From NCBI GenBank assembly GCA_001403775.1, contig CYUG01000017.1:560600-615429 (forward strand): 54,830 bases of DNA, written 5' to 3'. The DNA comes from Dermabacter indicis (GTDB lineage Bacteria; Actinomycetota; Actinomycetes; Actinomycetales; Dermabacteraceae). Shown piece by piece: positions 33,254 through 41,947 of this stretch (position 1 is its first letter; every line of letters begins with the position of its first letter). Position numbers and translations under genes: made by a program. The notes beneath the pieces were generated by a model. That model was given only the letters and a program-made list of their open reading frames with translations. It was not told where the DNA came from and made no database searches.

Positions 33254-34803
33254 GCCATCGTGTCGCGCAATACCGCGACCACGCGTTCTGCTTCCGTATC
33301 GGGGTTGACGAAGACGAGTCGCAGAACCGTTTCCCCGCTGTGCTTGGTGGGGATGCACAGGATCACGCCGTCGCGAGCCATGCGCTGCGACCACTCGTGA
33401 TACTGCTCGTCGGTCCAGCCGGGGCGGCGGAACACGAGAACGCTGAGTTCAGGCTCGATCACCATCTCGAGGTGCGCGATATCGTCGATGCCGCGACGCA
33501 CCGCGCGCGAGGTGGAGAGGCACTTTTCGATCGCCTCGGAATACTTCGCCGTGCCGTGCGTGAGCAGCGAATACCACAGCGGGAGGCCGCGCGTGCGACG
33601 CGAAAGGTGGGCCGCGAGGTCGCTCGGGTTGGCGTCGGACCTCACGATCGAATCCAGGTATTCGGCGTGCTGAGAGTGCGCGCGGTAGGCGGGGCTCGGA
33701 TCCCGGTACACGAGTGCGCAGCAGTCGTATGGGGCGAACAGCCACTTGTGCGGGTCGACGATGAAGGAATCGGCTTCCTCGATGCCGTCGAAGCGGGTGC
33801 GTGCGCTCGGGGCGGCGAGGGCGGCGCCACCGTAGGCGCCGTCGATGTGCACCCACACGCCGCGCGCGTGCGCGACTTCGACCACGGAGCGGATGTCGTC
33901 GACGATGCCGGCGTTCGTGGTGCCGCCGGAGGCAACGACCGCGAAGACACCCGGGTTCTCGTCGAGGGCGCGCGCGACGTTGGGGCCGCTCAAATGACCG
34001 CGCTCGTCTACGGGAACGGTGACGACTTCGACGTCGAGGAGGCGCGCCGCGCTGCGGATCGAGGAGTGGGCGCTGCTCGCGCAGGCGACCTTGAAGCCCG
34101 TCGTGGGGCGACCGTCCATGAACACGCCGCGGGCGGCCCATTCTTCGCGGGCTTTTTCGCGTGCCGTGGCGAGCGCTGAAAGGTTACCGCTCGTGCCGCC
34201 CGAGACGAAGGCGCCAGCGGATCCTTCGGGCCAGCCGAGCAGGTCCATGAGCCACCGTAGCACCTGGTTCTCGGCCCAGATTGCGCCCGCGCCGGCTTCC
34301 CACACGCCACCGAAAACGTTGGCGGCGCTCACGACGTTGTCGAAGGCCACGGCTGCGCGCGTGGGGGCACCGGGAATGTAGGCGAGGTTCATGGGGTCAT
34401 CGGCGGCGCGGGTGGCCGGGATGAGAATGTTCTCGTAGATCTCGAGGGCTCGATCGGCGCCGATGCCTTCTTTGGTGATCATGTCGCCGGCCAGCGCCTT
34501 GACGGCTTCGTCAAGCTCGGCTGCGGAGCGTGCCGTCGCCTTCGGGTCATGGGCAAGCGCCGTGTGCTCGCGCGCCCATTTTTGTGCAGCTTCGACCGCG
34601 TGCTGCTCATCCCCCCACACGCTTGAAAGCATGCGGCTCGGGCGCCGGGTCGCGTAAGCGGTGGAGGCGGAACCCCCAGTGTCGATTGCGCCCGTATCGG
34701 GGCTACCCTGCTGGTTCTTCTCAGCGGCTTTGGCAGCGGGGTTCTCGTTCCGACGCTCGCCTGCGCCCTGTTGAAGCTCATTCTTCTGTTCGTTAGTGCT
34801 CAC
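33250..34803 (-). CDS. PLP-dependent decarboxylase (group II, DABA/tyrosine decarboxylase-like)
   Basis: A 517-residue enzyme that would remove the carboxyl group of an L-amino acid to give an amine. The fold-type I residues are visible: GAFVSGGTSGNLSAL, stacking His246 (SSAHSS), Asp321 in HIDGAYGG, and the PLP Lys353 in VDPHKWLFAPYD. About 55 N-terminal residues are disordered and polar. I take GTG at 34803, 7 nt after TAAAAT (leaderless), rather than the TTG at 34896. Candidates for the substrate are aromatic amino acids, diaminobutyrate and aspartate; the sequence alone does not decide. Confidence 0.92.
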   Translation of the reverse strand: MSTNEQKNELQQGAGERRNENPAAKAAEKNQQGSPDTGAIDTGGSASTAYATRRPSRMLSSVWGDEQHAVEAAQKWAREHTALAHDPKATARSAAELDEAVKALAGDMITKEGIGADRALEIYENILIPATRAADDPMNLAYIPGAPTRAAVAFDNVVSAANVFGGVWEAGAGAIWAENQVLRWLMDLLGWPEGSAGAFVSGGTSGNLSALATAREKAREEWAARGVFMDGRPTTGFKVACASSAHSSIRSAARLLDVEVVTVPVDERGHLSGPNVARALDENPGVFAVVASGGTTNAGIVDDIRSVVEVAHARGVWVHIDGAYGGAALAAPSARTRFDGIEEADSFIVDPHKWLFAPYDCCALVYRDPSPAYRAHSQHAEYLDSIVRSDANPSDLAAHLSRRTRGLPLWYSLLTHGTAKYSEAIEKCLSTSRAVRRGIDDIAHLEMVIEPELSVLVFRRPGWTDEQYHEWSQRMARDGVILCIPTKHSGETVLRLVFVNPDTEAERVVAVLRDTMA

Positions 34804-34810
34804 ACTCTCA

Positions 34811-34816
34811 ATTTTA
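34811..34816 (-). promoter_or_regulatory. -10 box TAAAAT of the PLP decarboxylase gene
   Basis: Minus-strand TAAAAT, TGAGAGT, then GTG at 34803. The placement selects this start codon and implies a leaderless transcript. Confidence 0.5.
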
Positions 34817-35015
34817 GGTGCGGCAGCCCGGAGCTGCCTCAGGTCAGCTGCGTCTCGTCGTTCTTCAACACGGGACGCTTCCCGCCCCTCGGACAATCTC
34901 CACGATTGGCGTTGGTGTCCTCTCGCTCATGGCGGCGTGCCGCTTATGGCCGCTGGGCCGTCTCCTTAGACGCTCTCGTCTGTCGTGAGTGCTCTTCCCC
35001 GTGCTTTGCGGTTGC

Positions 35016-37217
35016 TTAGCTGTCGTATCTGGGTGTGGTGCTGGTGTAGGTGCGGCCTGTTGGGGTGGTCCAGGTGATGGTTGTGGTGTCGCTGCTTGCG
35101 GTGTTGGTGTGGGTGACGGTGAGGGCTTCTTTCGCGAGGTTGCATCGGGCGCAGAGGCCTTGGGCGTTGCTGAGGGTGGTGGGTCCGCCTTGGGCGTGGC
35201 GTTTGATGTGGTCGATGTGGGTGATGGGTGCGTTGCAGTAAGGGCCGCGGCAAGTGCGGTCCCTGAGGCGAACGAGTTCGGCGAGGGCTTTGGGGAAGAG
35301 TCTGGAGCGGGAGTCCATGGCGAGGATTTCGCCGGTGGTGGCGCTCGTGAAGATCCTTTTGTATTTGACGAGGACGTCGTTGTCGAACAGTTCGTCGAGG
35401 TAGTCGAAGCCGGCTTGTGCGGTGATGGGGCCGGCGTTGGGGATGTAGGCGGTTGAGGTATCAGGGTTGACGGGCACGAGTAGCCCAATCTCGAACCTGC
35501 GGGCGCGCTCTGATCCCCGAACACCGGTGGTGTGCTCGGTCGTGTCTGTTTTGACTTGTCTGCTTGCTTCCGTTCTTTCGACTTCTGGCTCGGGTGGTGG
35601 GTCTGTTTGCCTGGCGTTGCTGGTGTTGTGGGTGAGGTTCCAGTTGTTCGTGTGGGGGTGGGGTAGTGGTGTCCAGGGGTCGTGGGTGATGCCTGGTGCG
35701 GTGCTGGGTGGTGCGAGGTGTGTGGTGGGGTGGTTGGGGCGTGTGTGGAGGAGGGTTTCGACGAGGATGTCGACGGCGAGGTTGTTTTTCGTATGCGCGG
35801 GTTTTTGGTAGTGGCCTCGCCATGCCCCTGCGCGGGGTTTCACGCTTACGTTTTGTGAGCCGTCGGTATTGGTCGAGGTTTCGAGGCGGAGGTTGTCTCG
35901 CTTGAGCTGTGTGAGGAAGTCTTTGGCTTTGTGGCGTGCGGTTTCCTCTGCTTCTTCCCGCTCGAACTCGGCGAGAGTAGTGGGTTTTGCAGGACGGCCG
36001 AGGATGTCGAGTAGTGGTGTGGATTGTGGTTCGGTGAGGTGTTCGAGGGTAAATGCTCTGCTGGCGAGGAGCGCCTGAAGTTCAGCAGTGGCGTTGGTGG
36101 CGTGTTCGTGTGCTTTGTGTGTGGCGGTGGCAACCTCGTGCTCGTGGAGGGCTGTGTATGCGTGTGCGGCGTGGTTCGTGAGGAGGTCCTGGATTCTTTT
36201 GGCGTCGAGGGTGCGCATGGTGAGGGTGAGGCTGCTCATGCCGTTGCGGAGGGTTTTCAACGTGATGCGGCGTTTGGTGAACGCTTTCTTTTCTCGCTCG
36301 AGTGCCGTTTGAGGGTCGAGGGAGAGCAGGGCGTTGGTGGTGAAGTGTCGCCAGTGTTTCTTTCCGGCGTGGGGGTTGCGCTCGAGTTCCCGGGCGAGCG
36401 GGGCGTCCAGCATTTGGGCGTGGTGGCTTGTGGCGTCGCGAAGGCTCGTGGTGATGGCGTGGGTTTCGTTGATCGAGATCCTGCCTGCTTCGAGGTTGGC
36501 GAGGAGAGTGGGGAGATTCTTTGTGAGCATGCGTGCGCGAGCGATATCCAGACTCGTCGCATAAGGGGATTGTTTGAGAATCAGCCCAACCTCGTGCGCG
36601 AGCGCACGACGCGTGGCGAACACGCGTGCCCGGTCTTTGTCGCTGAGGGAATCGAGTCCTGCGGACGGATCAACCCCGGCAGCATCCTCGCTCGTGCTCT
36701 GGGGAGCGGCAGCAGCGGCAGAACGCTCGTAAGGCTCCGTGTGAGAGGAGGCACTGGTGGTGTTGGTAGCGATCTCTTTGCTGGAAAGGTGGCCGATCCC
36801 GTCGGTCTCGTCGAGCTCGGTAAGGATGTGCGCTTTGACTGCTTCGGTTAGTTCCGCAATCCGGGTCAACGACTCCAGCACGTCCAGGCGGGTGAGCAGA
36901 TCCGGCCCATCAAGAACACGCGCGGGAGTCGTCGACGAGTGCGCGTCAACTGGAGCGGCAGAAGAACGAGGGGGCGCGGTGGGGAAAGCTTCGAGCATGC
37001 CCGTGAGTGAGGCTTGCCACCCCTCGGCGCGGGCAAGGAGAGTGTTCAGCACATCAGTACGCGAAGGGGCATCAAGTTCGGTGAGATCGCTGAGTGCCGC
37101 GAGGTCATCGAGAGAGGCGGTGGCGGGGGAGGGCGATGTGGCCGCGACAATAGCGGTGCCCGTAGCGGTACCGCTCGTGCCTGTAGTGGCATCGTGCTCC
37201 AACACTGTGCTGGTCAT
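35016..37217 (-). CDS. DUF222 / HNH endonuclease (13E12-type repeat family)
   Basis: A 733-residue protein. The long N-terminal region holds the DUF222 domain (helical, with LAHEVGLILKQSPYATSLDI and KNLPTLLANLEAGRI); a Pro/Thr-rich low-complexity stretch follows, and the HNH nuclease site is near the C-terminus: CRGPYCNAPITHIDHIKRHA, then the GGPTTLSNAQGLC part and CNLAKEAL. These genes are multicopy and of unclear role in Micrococcales and Mycobacteriales, possibly mobile homing-like elements. The ATG at 37217 is chosen for its GGAAGGGGAAGC site; the frame upstream lies in an A/T-rich region. A 3' end of different codon use (Pro/Thr/His repeats) is evident. Confidence 0.93.
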   Translation of the reverse strand: MTSTVLEHDATTGTSGTATGTAIVAATSPSPATASLDDLAALSDLTELDAPSRTDVLNTLLARAEGWQASLTGMLEAFPTAPPRSSAAPVDAHSSTTPARVLDGPDLLTRLDVLESLTRIAELTEAVKAHILTELDETDGIGHLSSKEIATNTTSASSHTEPYERSAAAAAPQSTSEDAAGVDPSAGLDSLSDKDRARVFATRRALAHEVGLILKQSPYATSLDIARARMLTKNLPTLLANLEAGRISINETHAITTSLRDATSHHAQMLDAPLARELERNPHAGKKHWRHFTTNALLSLDPQTALEREKKAFTKRRITLKTLRNGMSSLTLTMRTLDAKRIQDLLTNHAAHAYTALHEHEVATATHKAHEHATNATAELQALLASRAFTLEHLTEPQSTPLLDILGRPAKPTTLAEFEREEAEETARHKAKDFLTQLKRDNLRLETSTNTDGSQNVSVKPRAGAWRGHYQKPAHTKNNLAVDILVETLLHTRPNHPTTHLAPPSTAPGITHDPWTPLPHPHTNNWNLTHNTSNARQTDPPPEPEVERTEASRQVKTDTTEHTTGVRGSERARRFEIGLLVPVNPDTSTAYIPNAGPITAQAGFDYLDELFDNDVLVKYKRIFTSATTGEILAMDSRSRLFPKALAELVRLRDRTCRGPYCNAPITHIDHIKRHAQGGPTTLSNAQGLCARCNLAKEALTVTHTNTASSDTTTITWTTPTGRTYTSTTPRYDS

Positions 37218-37641
37218 TGCTTCCCCTTCCTTTCTCCCAACCGGATTTTGATGCGGTTTTCTGTGTGGTGATGCCTCGAGCTTAAAAGAGGGGTGAGACA
37301 TTTAAACTCGACCTATCCCGAAAAAGAGCCCTCGAATGTGCAGGAAATGTGGATATCTGAAAACCACGAAACCGTGGCGTGTCGAAAACCCTAAAGTTCT
37401 GTGGATAAAAGCAGATTGTGAAGCACGAGCAACCGCTTAAAATCGCCGCGAAAACACAAACCCCGCCAACAGCGAGCGGATTGGCGAATGTGGACAACCT
37501 CTCCAGAACTGAGAGTCCGACGGTTGCCCGGCAAGCGTCGGAACCGGACGGGCCAAGCGAGCCCAGCCCACCCCTCGAGATGTCCCGACCTAATGACCCG
37601 AAAAACTTTCGCAGCCCTCACGTTCCTGCGACACTTAAGGC
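37218..37641. other. Gene-free A/T-rich stretch with a DnaA-box-like 9-mer and a palindrome
   Basis: No credible gene. It contains TGTGGATAA at 37400-37408, the exact complement of the consensus DnaA box, and a palindromic repeat at 37516-37542. A single 9-mer is not an origin. The upstream promoter of the HNH gene should lie at its left end. Confidence 0.4.
37516..37542. repeat. Palindromic copy of the dispersed TCCGACG[G/C]TT repeat
   Basis: TCCGACGGTTGCC is followed, one C later, by GGCAAGCGTCGGA, giving a near-perfect 13-bp inverted repeat with one mismatch. Both halves occur alone elsewhere in the window. It is intergenic. Confidence 0.7.
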
Positions 37642-37926
37642 ATGGCTACCGTGACTCATTTTTCTGACCAACAGCGCTTCATCGCCACGGAAAGCGGCGT
37701 CGAGGCCGGATACCTCGAATATGACCGCGAGAGCGATGGCGCCGTGTTCGTCGCCACTCATGTCGTGACTGATCCGCAGTTTCGCGGTCGCGGCATCGCG
37801 GGCGACGTGACCGCCGCGGCATTCGAGCATGCGCGCCGCCACGGCATCAAAGTACGCCCCGTATGCCCCTACGTTCAGGGCTGGCTCGAGAAGAATCCCG
37901 AAGCGCGCGACCTCGTCGTCGAGTAG
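37642..37926 (+). CDS. Small GNAT-family N-acetyltransferase (YjdJ-like)
   Basis: A 94-residue protein of the short GNAT group. The acetyl-CoA loop is seen as VVTDPQFRGRGIAGDVTAAAF (R/Q-x-x-G-x-G/A pattern, about residues 42-62), followed by KVRPVCPYVQGWLEKNP, typical of YjdJ/At1g77540-like enzymes. It acetylates an unknown amine or thiol. A weak GACACT lies 6 nt before the ATG. It is followed by a short hairpin and dnaB. Confidence 0.88.
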   Translation: MATVTHFSDQQRFIATESGVEAGYLEYDRESDGAVFVATHVVTDPQFRGRGIAGDVTAAAFEHARRHGIKVRPVCPYVQGWLEKNPEARDLVVE

Positions 37927-37958
37927 CGCTTCACGGTAAGATTCTGGGGCATTCACGC

Positions 37959-37974
37959 CCCCGTGCGGGGTTTT
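37959..37974 (+). terminator. Short GC hairpin with U-run after the GNAT gene
   Basis: CCCC and GGGG pair around a short loop (positions 37959-37970), followed by TTTT. The stem is short, so this is a weak candidate. It lies 30 nt before the dnaB ribosome site. Confidence 0.35.
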
Positions 37975-37998
37975 CACGCCGAGTCTTGAGGAGGCTGC

Positions 37999-39354
37999 AT
38001 GTCGAGCGCCCTTTTGGAGCCGGGTCCCGATCAAGGGATGGACCGCCTCCCGCCGCAGGATCTAGGTGCTGAGCAGGGCGTTCTCGGCGGCATGATGCTG
38101 TCGAAGGATGCGATCGCCGACGTCGTCGAGAAGCTCCGCAGCAACGACTTTTACCGCCCCGCGCACGAACTCATTTACGAGGCCATTATTGACCTGTACG
38201 GTCGCGGGGAGCCGGCCGACTTCGTGACGGTTGCCGATGCGCTGCGTGAGAAGGGCAACCTCGAGAAGGTCGGTGGAGCCCCGTACCTCGCCGATTTGAT
38301 CGATGCGGTTCCGACGGCCGCCAACGCCGGGTTCTATGCCGAGATTGTCGCGGAGCGGGCCACGCTCCGTAGGCTCGTCGAGGCCGGCACGCGCATCGTG
38401 CAGCTTGGTTTCGCCGCGGATGGCGGCGAGGTTGATGCCGCCGTCAACGAAGCGCAGGCGCAGGTGTACTCGGTCACGGACCGCACGAAGTCCGAGGACT
38501 ACGTGAAGCTGTCCGAGGTCATCGAGCCGACGATGGACTTCATCGAGATGCTCCAGTCGCGCGGCGGCCAGGTCAATGGTGTGCCCACGGGCTTTGCGGA
38601 GTTCGACGAACTCACGCAGGGCCTGCATCCCGGGCAGATGATCATTTTCGCTGGCCGACCCGCGATGGGTAAGACCACGCTCGGCATGGACGTGATGAGG
38701 AGCGCCGCGATCCACAACGGGATGGCGTCGGCCATTTTCTCCCTCGAAATGGACCGCCAAGAGATCATGATGCGCATCATGGCCGCCGAAGCGCAGGTGC
38801 CGATGAGTCGCCTTCGCGACGGCACGGTGGACGATCAGGACTGGGAGCGCCTTGCGCGCGCAACGACTCGCTTCATGGATGCGCCGCTGTATATCGACGA
38901 TTCGGCGAACATGACCCTCATGGAGATTCGCGCGAAGTGCCGTCGCCTCAAGCAGAAGGCGGATCTCAAACTGGTCGTGATCGACTACCTGCAGCTCATG
39001 AGCTCCGGTAAGCGCGTCGAGTCGCGCCAGCAGGAGGTTTCGGAGTTCTCGCGTGCGCTCAAGCTCCTCGCGAAGGAGATCGAGGTGCCCGTGATCGCGA
39101 TCTCGCAGCTGAACCGCGGAAACGAACAGCGCACCGACAAGAAGCCCATGATGAGTGACCTTCGCGAATCGGGTTCGATCGAGCAGGACGCGGACCTCAT
39201 CGTGCTCATCCACCGCGAGGACTACTACGAGAAGGAATCGGCCCGCGCGGGCGAGGCGGACCTCATCGTCGCGAAGCACCGCAATGGCGCAACGAAAACC
39301 ATTCCTGTGGCGTTCGAGGGACATTACTCGCGTTTCAAGGACATGGCGCAGTAG
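37999..39354 (+). CDS. dnaB: Replicative DNA helicase DnaB
   Basis: A 451-residue hexameric helicase that unwinds DNA at the fork. The N-terminal DnaB domain (PPQDLGAEQGVLGGMML, residues 18-34) and the RecA-like domain are complete: Walker A GRPAMGKT at 219-226, FSLEMDRQEIMMRI, Walker B LKLVVIDYLQLM, QEVSEFSRALKLLAKE, and the late ISQLNRGNEQR and SDLRESGSIEQDAD blocks. No intein is present. GAGGAGG precedes the ATG at 37999. The gene is followed 43 nt after its stop by the GTG start of a small hypothetical gene. Confidence 0.98.
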   Translation: MSSALLEPGPDQGMDRLPPQDLGAEQGVLGGMMLSKDAIADVVEKLRSNDFYRPAHELIYEAIIDLYGRGEPADFVTVADALREKGNLEKVGGAPYLADLIDAVPTAANAGFYAEIVAERATLRRLVEAGTRIVQLGFAADGGEVDAAVNEAQAQVYSVTDRTKSEDYVKLSEVIEPTMDFIEMLQSRGGQVNGVPTGFAEFDELTQGLHPGQMIIFAGRPAMGKTTLGMDVMRSAAIHNGMASAIFSLEMDRQEIMMRIMAAEAQVPMSRLRDGTVDDQDWERLARATTRFMDAPLYIDDSANMTLMEIRAKCRRLKQKADLKLVVIDYLQLMSSGKRVESRQQEVSEFSRALKLLAKEIEVPVIAISQLNRGNEQRTDKKPMMSDLRESGSIEQDADLIVLIHREDYYEKESARAGEADLIVAKHRNGATKTIPVAFEGHYSRFKDMAQ

Positions 39355-39396
39355 CGAGCCATGTCGATACTGATGGAAGAACTCGGAGGTGAGGAC

Positions 39397-39954
39397 GTGT
39401 CGCTGAGCGGGAATCAGCTGGCGGGCGCTGAGCATGCGCCGCTTCGCCGAGCTCTGCCTGCGACAATCGCGGAACCGCTCGCCCGATTCGTGTCACCCCT
39501 GACGCCCGTGGATGCCCTGCGCAACCTCGTGTACATGAGCCCCGCGAGCGATGACGGCGAGCAGATGTGCCGCGTGGAGGCGGTTCTCGACATCGGCGGC
39601 GTGTGGGTTGCCCACCGCGACCTGCCCATTTCGCTCGCTTCGATGCCGGAGCTCGCCGCGCACCTCGAACCCGCGTGGAAGTTCGCGCTCGAGGCAGCCG
39701 AAGAGGAACGGGTCCAGGCCGTGACGGGCGTCGAGTTCCAATGCGATCGCACGGGCGAGGTTGTTGCCAGGATCTTCACGGACCCCGCGCAGCCGCCCGC
39801 GGATTCGGGCGCGGATTTTCACGTGTGGCATCTCGTGCCCGAGCTCGATGAGCTGTGGGAGCGCGTGAAGCCCGAGTCGTGGTGGGAGCGCAGGCTCGAG
39901 GATCTCCAAACCCTCATAGGGCGCGTGCGAACGCAGGGACAGGGGGGACTGTGA
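39397..39954 (+). CDS. Hypothetical protein between dnaB and a pseudokinase
   Basis: A 185-residue soluble acidic protein. The visible features are PLARFVSPLTPVDALRNLVYM, a beta-rich middle (VLDIGGVWVAHRDLPIS, EFQCDRTGEVVARIFTDP) and a Trp-rich helical end (PELDELWERVKPESWWERR). I recognise no family. I use the GTG at 39397, 7 nt after GGAGG; ATGs at 39361 and 39373 lie before that ribosome site. It overlaps the pseudokinase gene by 4 nt (GTGA), so the two are translated together and are likely functional partners. Confidence 0.72.
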   Translation: MSLSGNQLAGAEHAPLRRALPATIAEPLARFVSPLTPVDALRNLVYMSPASDDGEQMCRVEAVLDIGGVWVAHRDLPISLASMPELAAHLEPAWKFALEAAEEERVQAVTGVEFQCDRTGEVVARIFTDPAQPPADSGADFHVWHLVPELDELWERVKPESWWERRLEDLQTLIGRVRTQGQGGL

Positions 39955-41099
39955 GCGCGCGAAGCAAGCGTTTCATCCCGATCGACTTGATCGCGCAAAC
40001 AGGCACGGGCGAGGTGTGGCGTGCGTGGGACTTCGAGCGTGAGGATCAGTGTGCGCTCAAGATCCTCGGCGATCGGCAACTGGGCCCGGCTCGCCGGATT
40101 CTCGAGGAGTCCGACGGCGCCTTCGCAAGCGAGCACCTTCTTCGCCCGTATGCGATGTGCGAGCACGAGTCGCTCATCGCGATGACTCTCGTGTCCGGCG
40201 GTTCACTCGCGGAGGTCGTAAGTCTTCGTGGCACACTCGGGGAATCAGCAGCTCTTGCAGTTCTCACGCAAATGCTTGAGGCTCTCGCCACGATGCATGA
40301 GGCAGGCTGGGTGCACCGCCGCGTGGGTGCCGACACGATCATGTTCCGCGAGGATCGCCCGCCCGTGTTTAGTGTTCTCGCAGGCATGAGCGCTGCGATC
40401 CCCGCCCACGAAGCCGCGGAGTTTCCCGTTCTCGACACCGTGATCGTGGAGAACTTCCGCGCGCCCGAGGTTGTTTTGGGAAGCGTGGATACGGCCGCGA
40501 GTGATGTCTACGCCCTCGCCGCGTCGATCCTGTTCGCGCTCGTCGGTCCTCCCGCGCTCAACGACACCACGGTTCCCGCACATCTTTCCTCCGCGCTTGC
40601 GCGCACGCTTTCCGCCATGCTCGCCGAGAGCTCCGACGAGCGCCCAAGCGCTCGTGAAGCGCTCACGCGGCTCCCGAGCGTAGAACTCGGCGCCCCGGTT
40701 CTCCTTTCCGACGGTTCCCCGCTAGAAATTGTGGACCTCATGCCGGATATCCCGGAGGATTTCGACCCTTATGAGGCCGACTCAACGACGGTAGAGTCTG
40801 CGCCATCTCCCACGCCGGCGCCATCGAAGCGCGTCGAAAGCGCAGCGATCATCGAAGAGGTGGACGACGTCGAGGCGCCGTTCGACCCGCCTGAAAGGAA
40901 ATCCTCGCGCGCGTCCTCGCTCGCCCTGTCGAGCCCCGATGAGAGCGACGTCGTCCGCATCGGGCATCGCGATGGCGGTGGCCGTTTTGGCAGCTACGAT
41001 CGCATGACCCTCGTGGGCTGGGCGGCGATCATCGCGGGCATGGCGATCGCGATCGGCGCGGGTGCTTTCGCATCGCTCACGCTCATCGGCTTCCTGTAA
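39951..41099 (+). CDS. Membrane-anchored serine/threonine kinase-like protein, probable pseudokinase
   Basis: A 382-residue protein with a kinase fold at residues 8-275, an acidic linker and one C-terminal membrane helix (WAAIIAGMAIAIGAGAFASL). The Gly-rich loop QTGTGEVWRAWD and Lys37 in CALKIL remain, as do the APE motif (NFRAPEV) and DVYALA. The catalytic loop reads HRRVGADTI at 122-130, where HRDLKxxN is expected, and no DFG is found (PPVFSVLAG instead). Loss of the HRD Asp, the loop Asn and the DFG Asp argues for a pseudokinase used for binding. It is coupled by 4-nt overlap to the upstream hypothetical gene. Confidence 0.85.
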   Translation: MSARSKRFIPIDLIAQTGTGEVWRAWDFEREDQCALKILGDRQLGPARRILEESDGAFASEHLLRPYAMCEHESLIAMTLVSGGSLAEVVSLRGTLGESAALAVLTQMLEALATMHEAGWVHRRVGADTIMFREDRPPVFSVLAGMSAAIPAHEAAEFPVLDTVIVENFRAPEVVLGSVDTAASDVYALAASILFALVGPPALNDTTVPAHLSSALARTLSAMLAESSDERPSAREALTRLPSVELGAPVLLSDGSPLEIVDLMPDIPEDFDPYEADSTTVESAPSPTPAPSKRVESAAIIEEVDDVEAPFDPPERKSSRASSLALSSPDESDVVRIGHRDGGGRFGSYDRMTLVGWAAIIAGMAIAIGAGAFASLTLIGFL

Positions 41100-41111
41100 A
41101 GCGCGACGGAG

Positions 41112-41942
41112 TTAACCGCCGAGGACGTCGCGCCACGGCTCCGCGACCGCGGGGTGCGGTCCCGCCGCGCGCACACGCGCGGCGATCTGGTCGAAGTCGC
41201 TGCGCACCGTGAGGGGGCCCGCCACGAGAATCGAGTTGCCCGTCGCACGGGAGTGCGCGACCTGAGCATCGGTGAGGATCCACGGCTCTGGGTAGTCCCG
41301 CTCGGCGCACGCGGCGTGAAGCTCACGGGCTTGCGCATCGAGGAAGCGTTGGGGCTCGTCGTCGCCGATGTTGACGAGGAGCACTCCCGGATCCTCAGCT
41401 TCCGCGTCGAGCACGTCGAGTGCAGCGCCGTAAAAGTTCGCCGTTGCGAGGTGAGGCGCGGTTTCCTTCCCGCTGAACACATCGAGGACGGCGGCGTGGA
41501 ACCGTCGGACCTCGCCGCTGGAGGCGGGGGTGGAGCCCGCGTTATCTTGCGAGAGTGCGCGCACCTCGGCAAGTGCGTCCCCCACGTGGTGCTCGAAGCG
41601 AGTCCCCGCGGGAAGAGGGAGGTTCTCGAGCACGAAGGTGACGAGGCGGGGTTCGATGTCGACCGCGAGCTGCATGCTTCCCGGGCGCGTGGCCTGCACG
41701 TACCGCGCGAGCGTGAGCGCGCCCGCGCCGAGGTGGAGAATGCTGATCGGCGCGCCCGCCTCGAAGCCCTCGTCGAGAACGTTCGCGATGCGCCTCAAGT
41801 ACTCGTAGCGGATCTCTCGCGGATCGGCGGGATTGACGTGTGACTGCTCGTGCCCGCCGATCGTGAGGATCGTGCCACCCCAGTCGAGGTCGTCGACGAG
41901 GGCGGCATCGAGGTCGCTCACCTCGAGGTGGATGTGCGGCAT
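41112..41942 (-). CDS. Spermidine synthase-like SAM-dependent protein
   Basis: A 276-residue soluble protein with the fold of spermine/spermidine synthase-like methyltransferases: ISILHLGAGALTLARYVQ (motif I), LAVDIEPRLVTFV (acidic end of strand 2), and FHAAVLDVFSG. The catalytic Asp pattern of true spermidine synthases is not fully preserved, and actinobacterial members are often of unknown substrate. The ATG is 5 nt after the stop of the serine hydrolase gene, so it is co-translated. A free-standing methyltransferase is an alternative. Confidence 0.8.
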   Translation of the reverse strand: MPHIHLEVSDLDAALVDDLDWGGTILTIGGHEQSHVNPADPREIRYEYLRRIANVLDEGFEAGAPISILHLGAGALTLARYVQATRPGSMQLAVDIEPRLVTFVLENLPLPAGTRFEHHVGDALAEVRALSQDNAGSTPASSGEVRRFHAAVLDVFSGKETAPHLATANFYGAALDVLDAEAEDPGVLLVNIGDDEPQRFLDAQARELHAACAERDYPEPWILTDAQVAHSRATGNSILVAGPLTVRSDFDQIAARVRAAGPHPAVAEPWRDVLGG

Positions 41943-41947
41943 GAGGC

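Noticed and set aside
34866-35015. Possible gene or element between the PLP decarboxylase and the HNH gene
   Set aside because: No open frame with support; the TTG-started extension of the decarboxylase lacks a ribosome site and is replaced by the leaderless GTG at 34803.
37418-37654. Small open frame across the HNH-GNAT gap
   Set aside because: No ribosome site or similarity, overlapping the start of the GNAT gene, and low A/T codon logic. I treat the stretch as intergenic.
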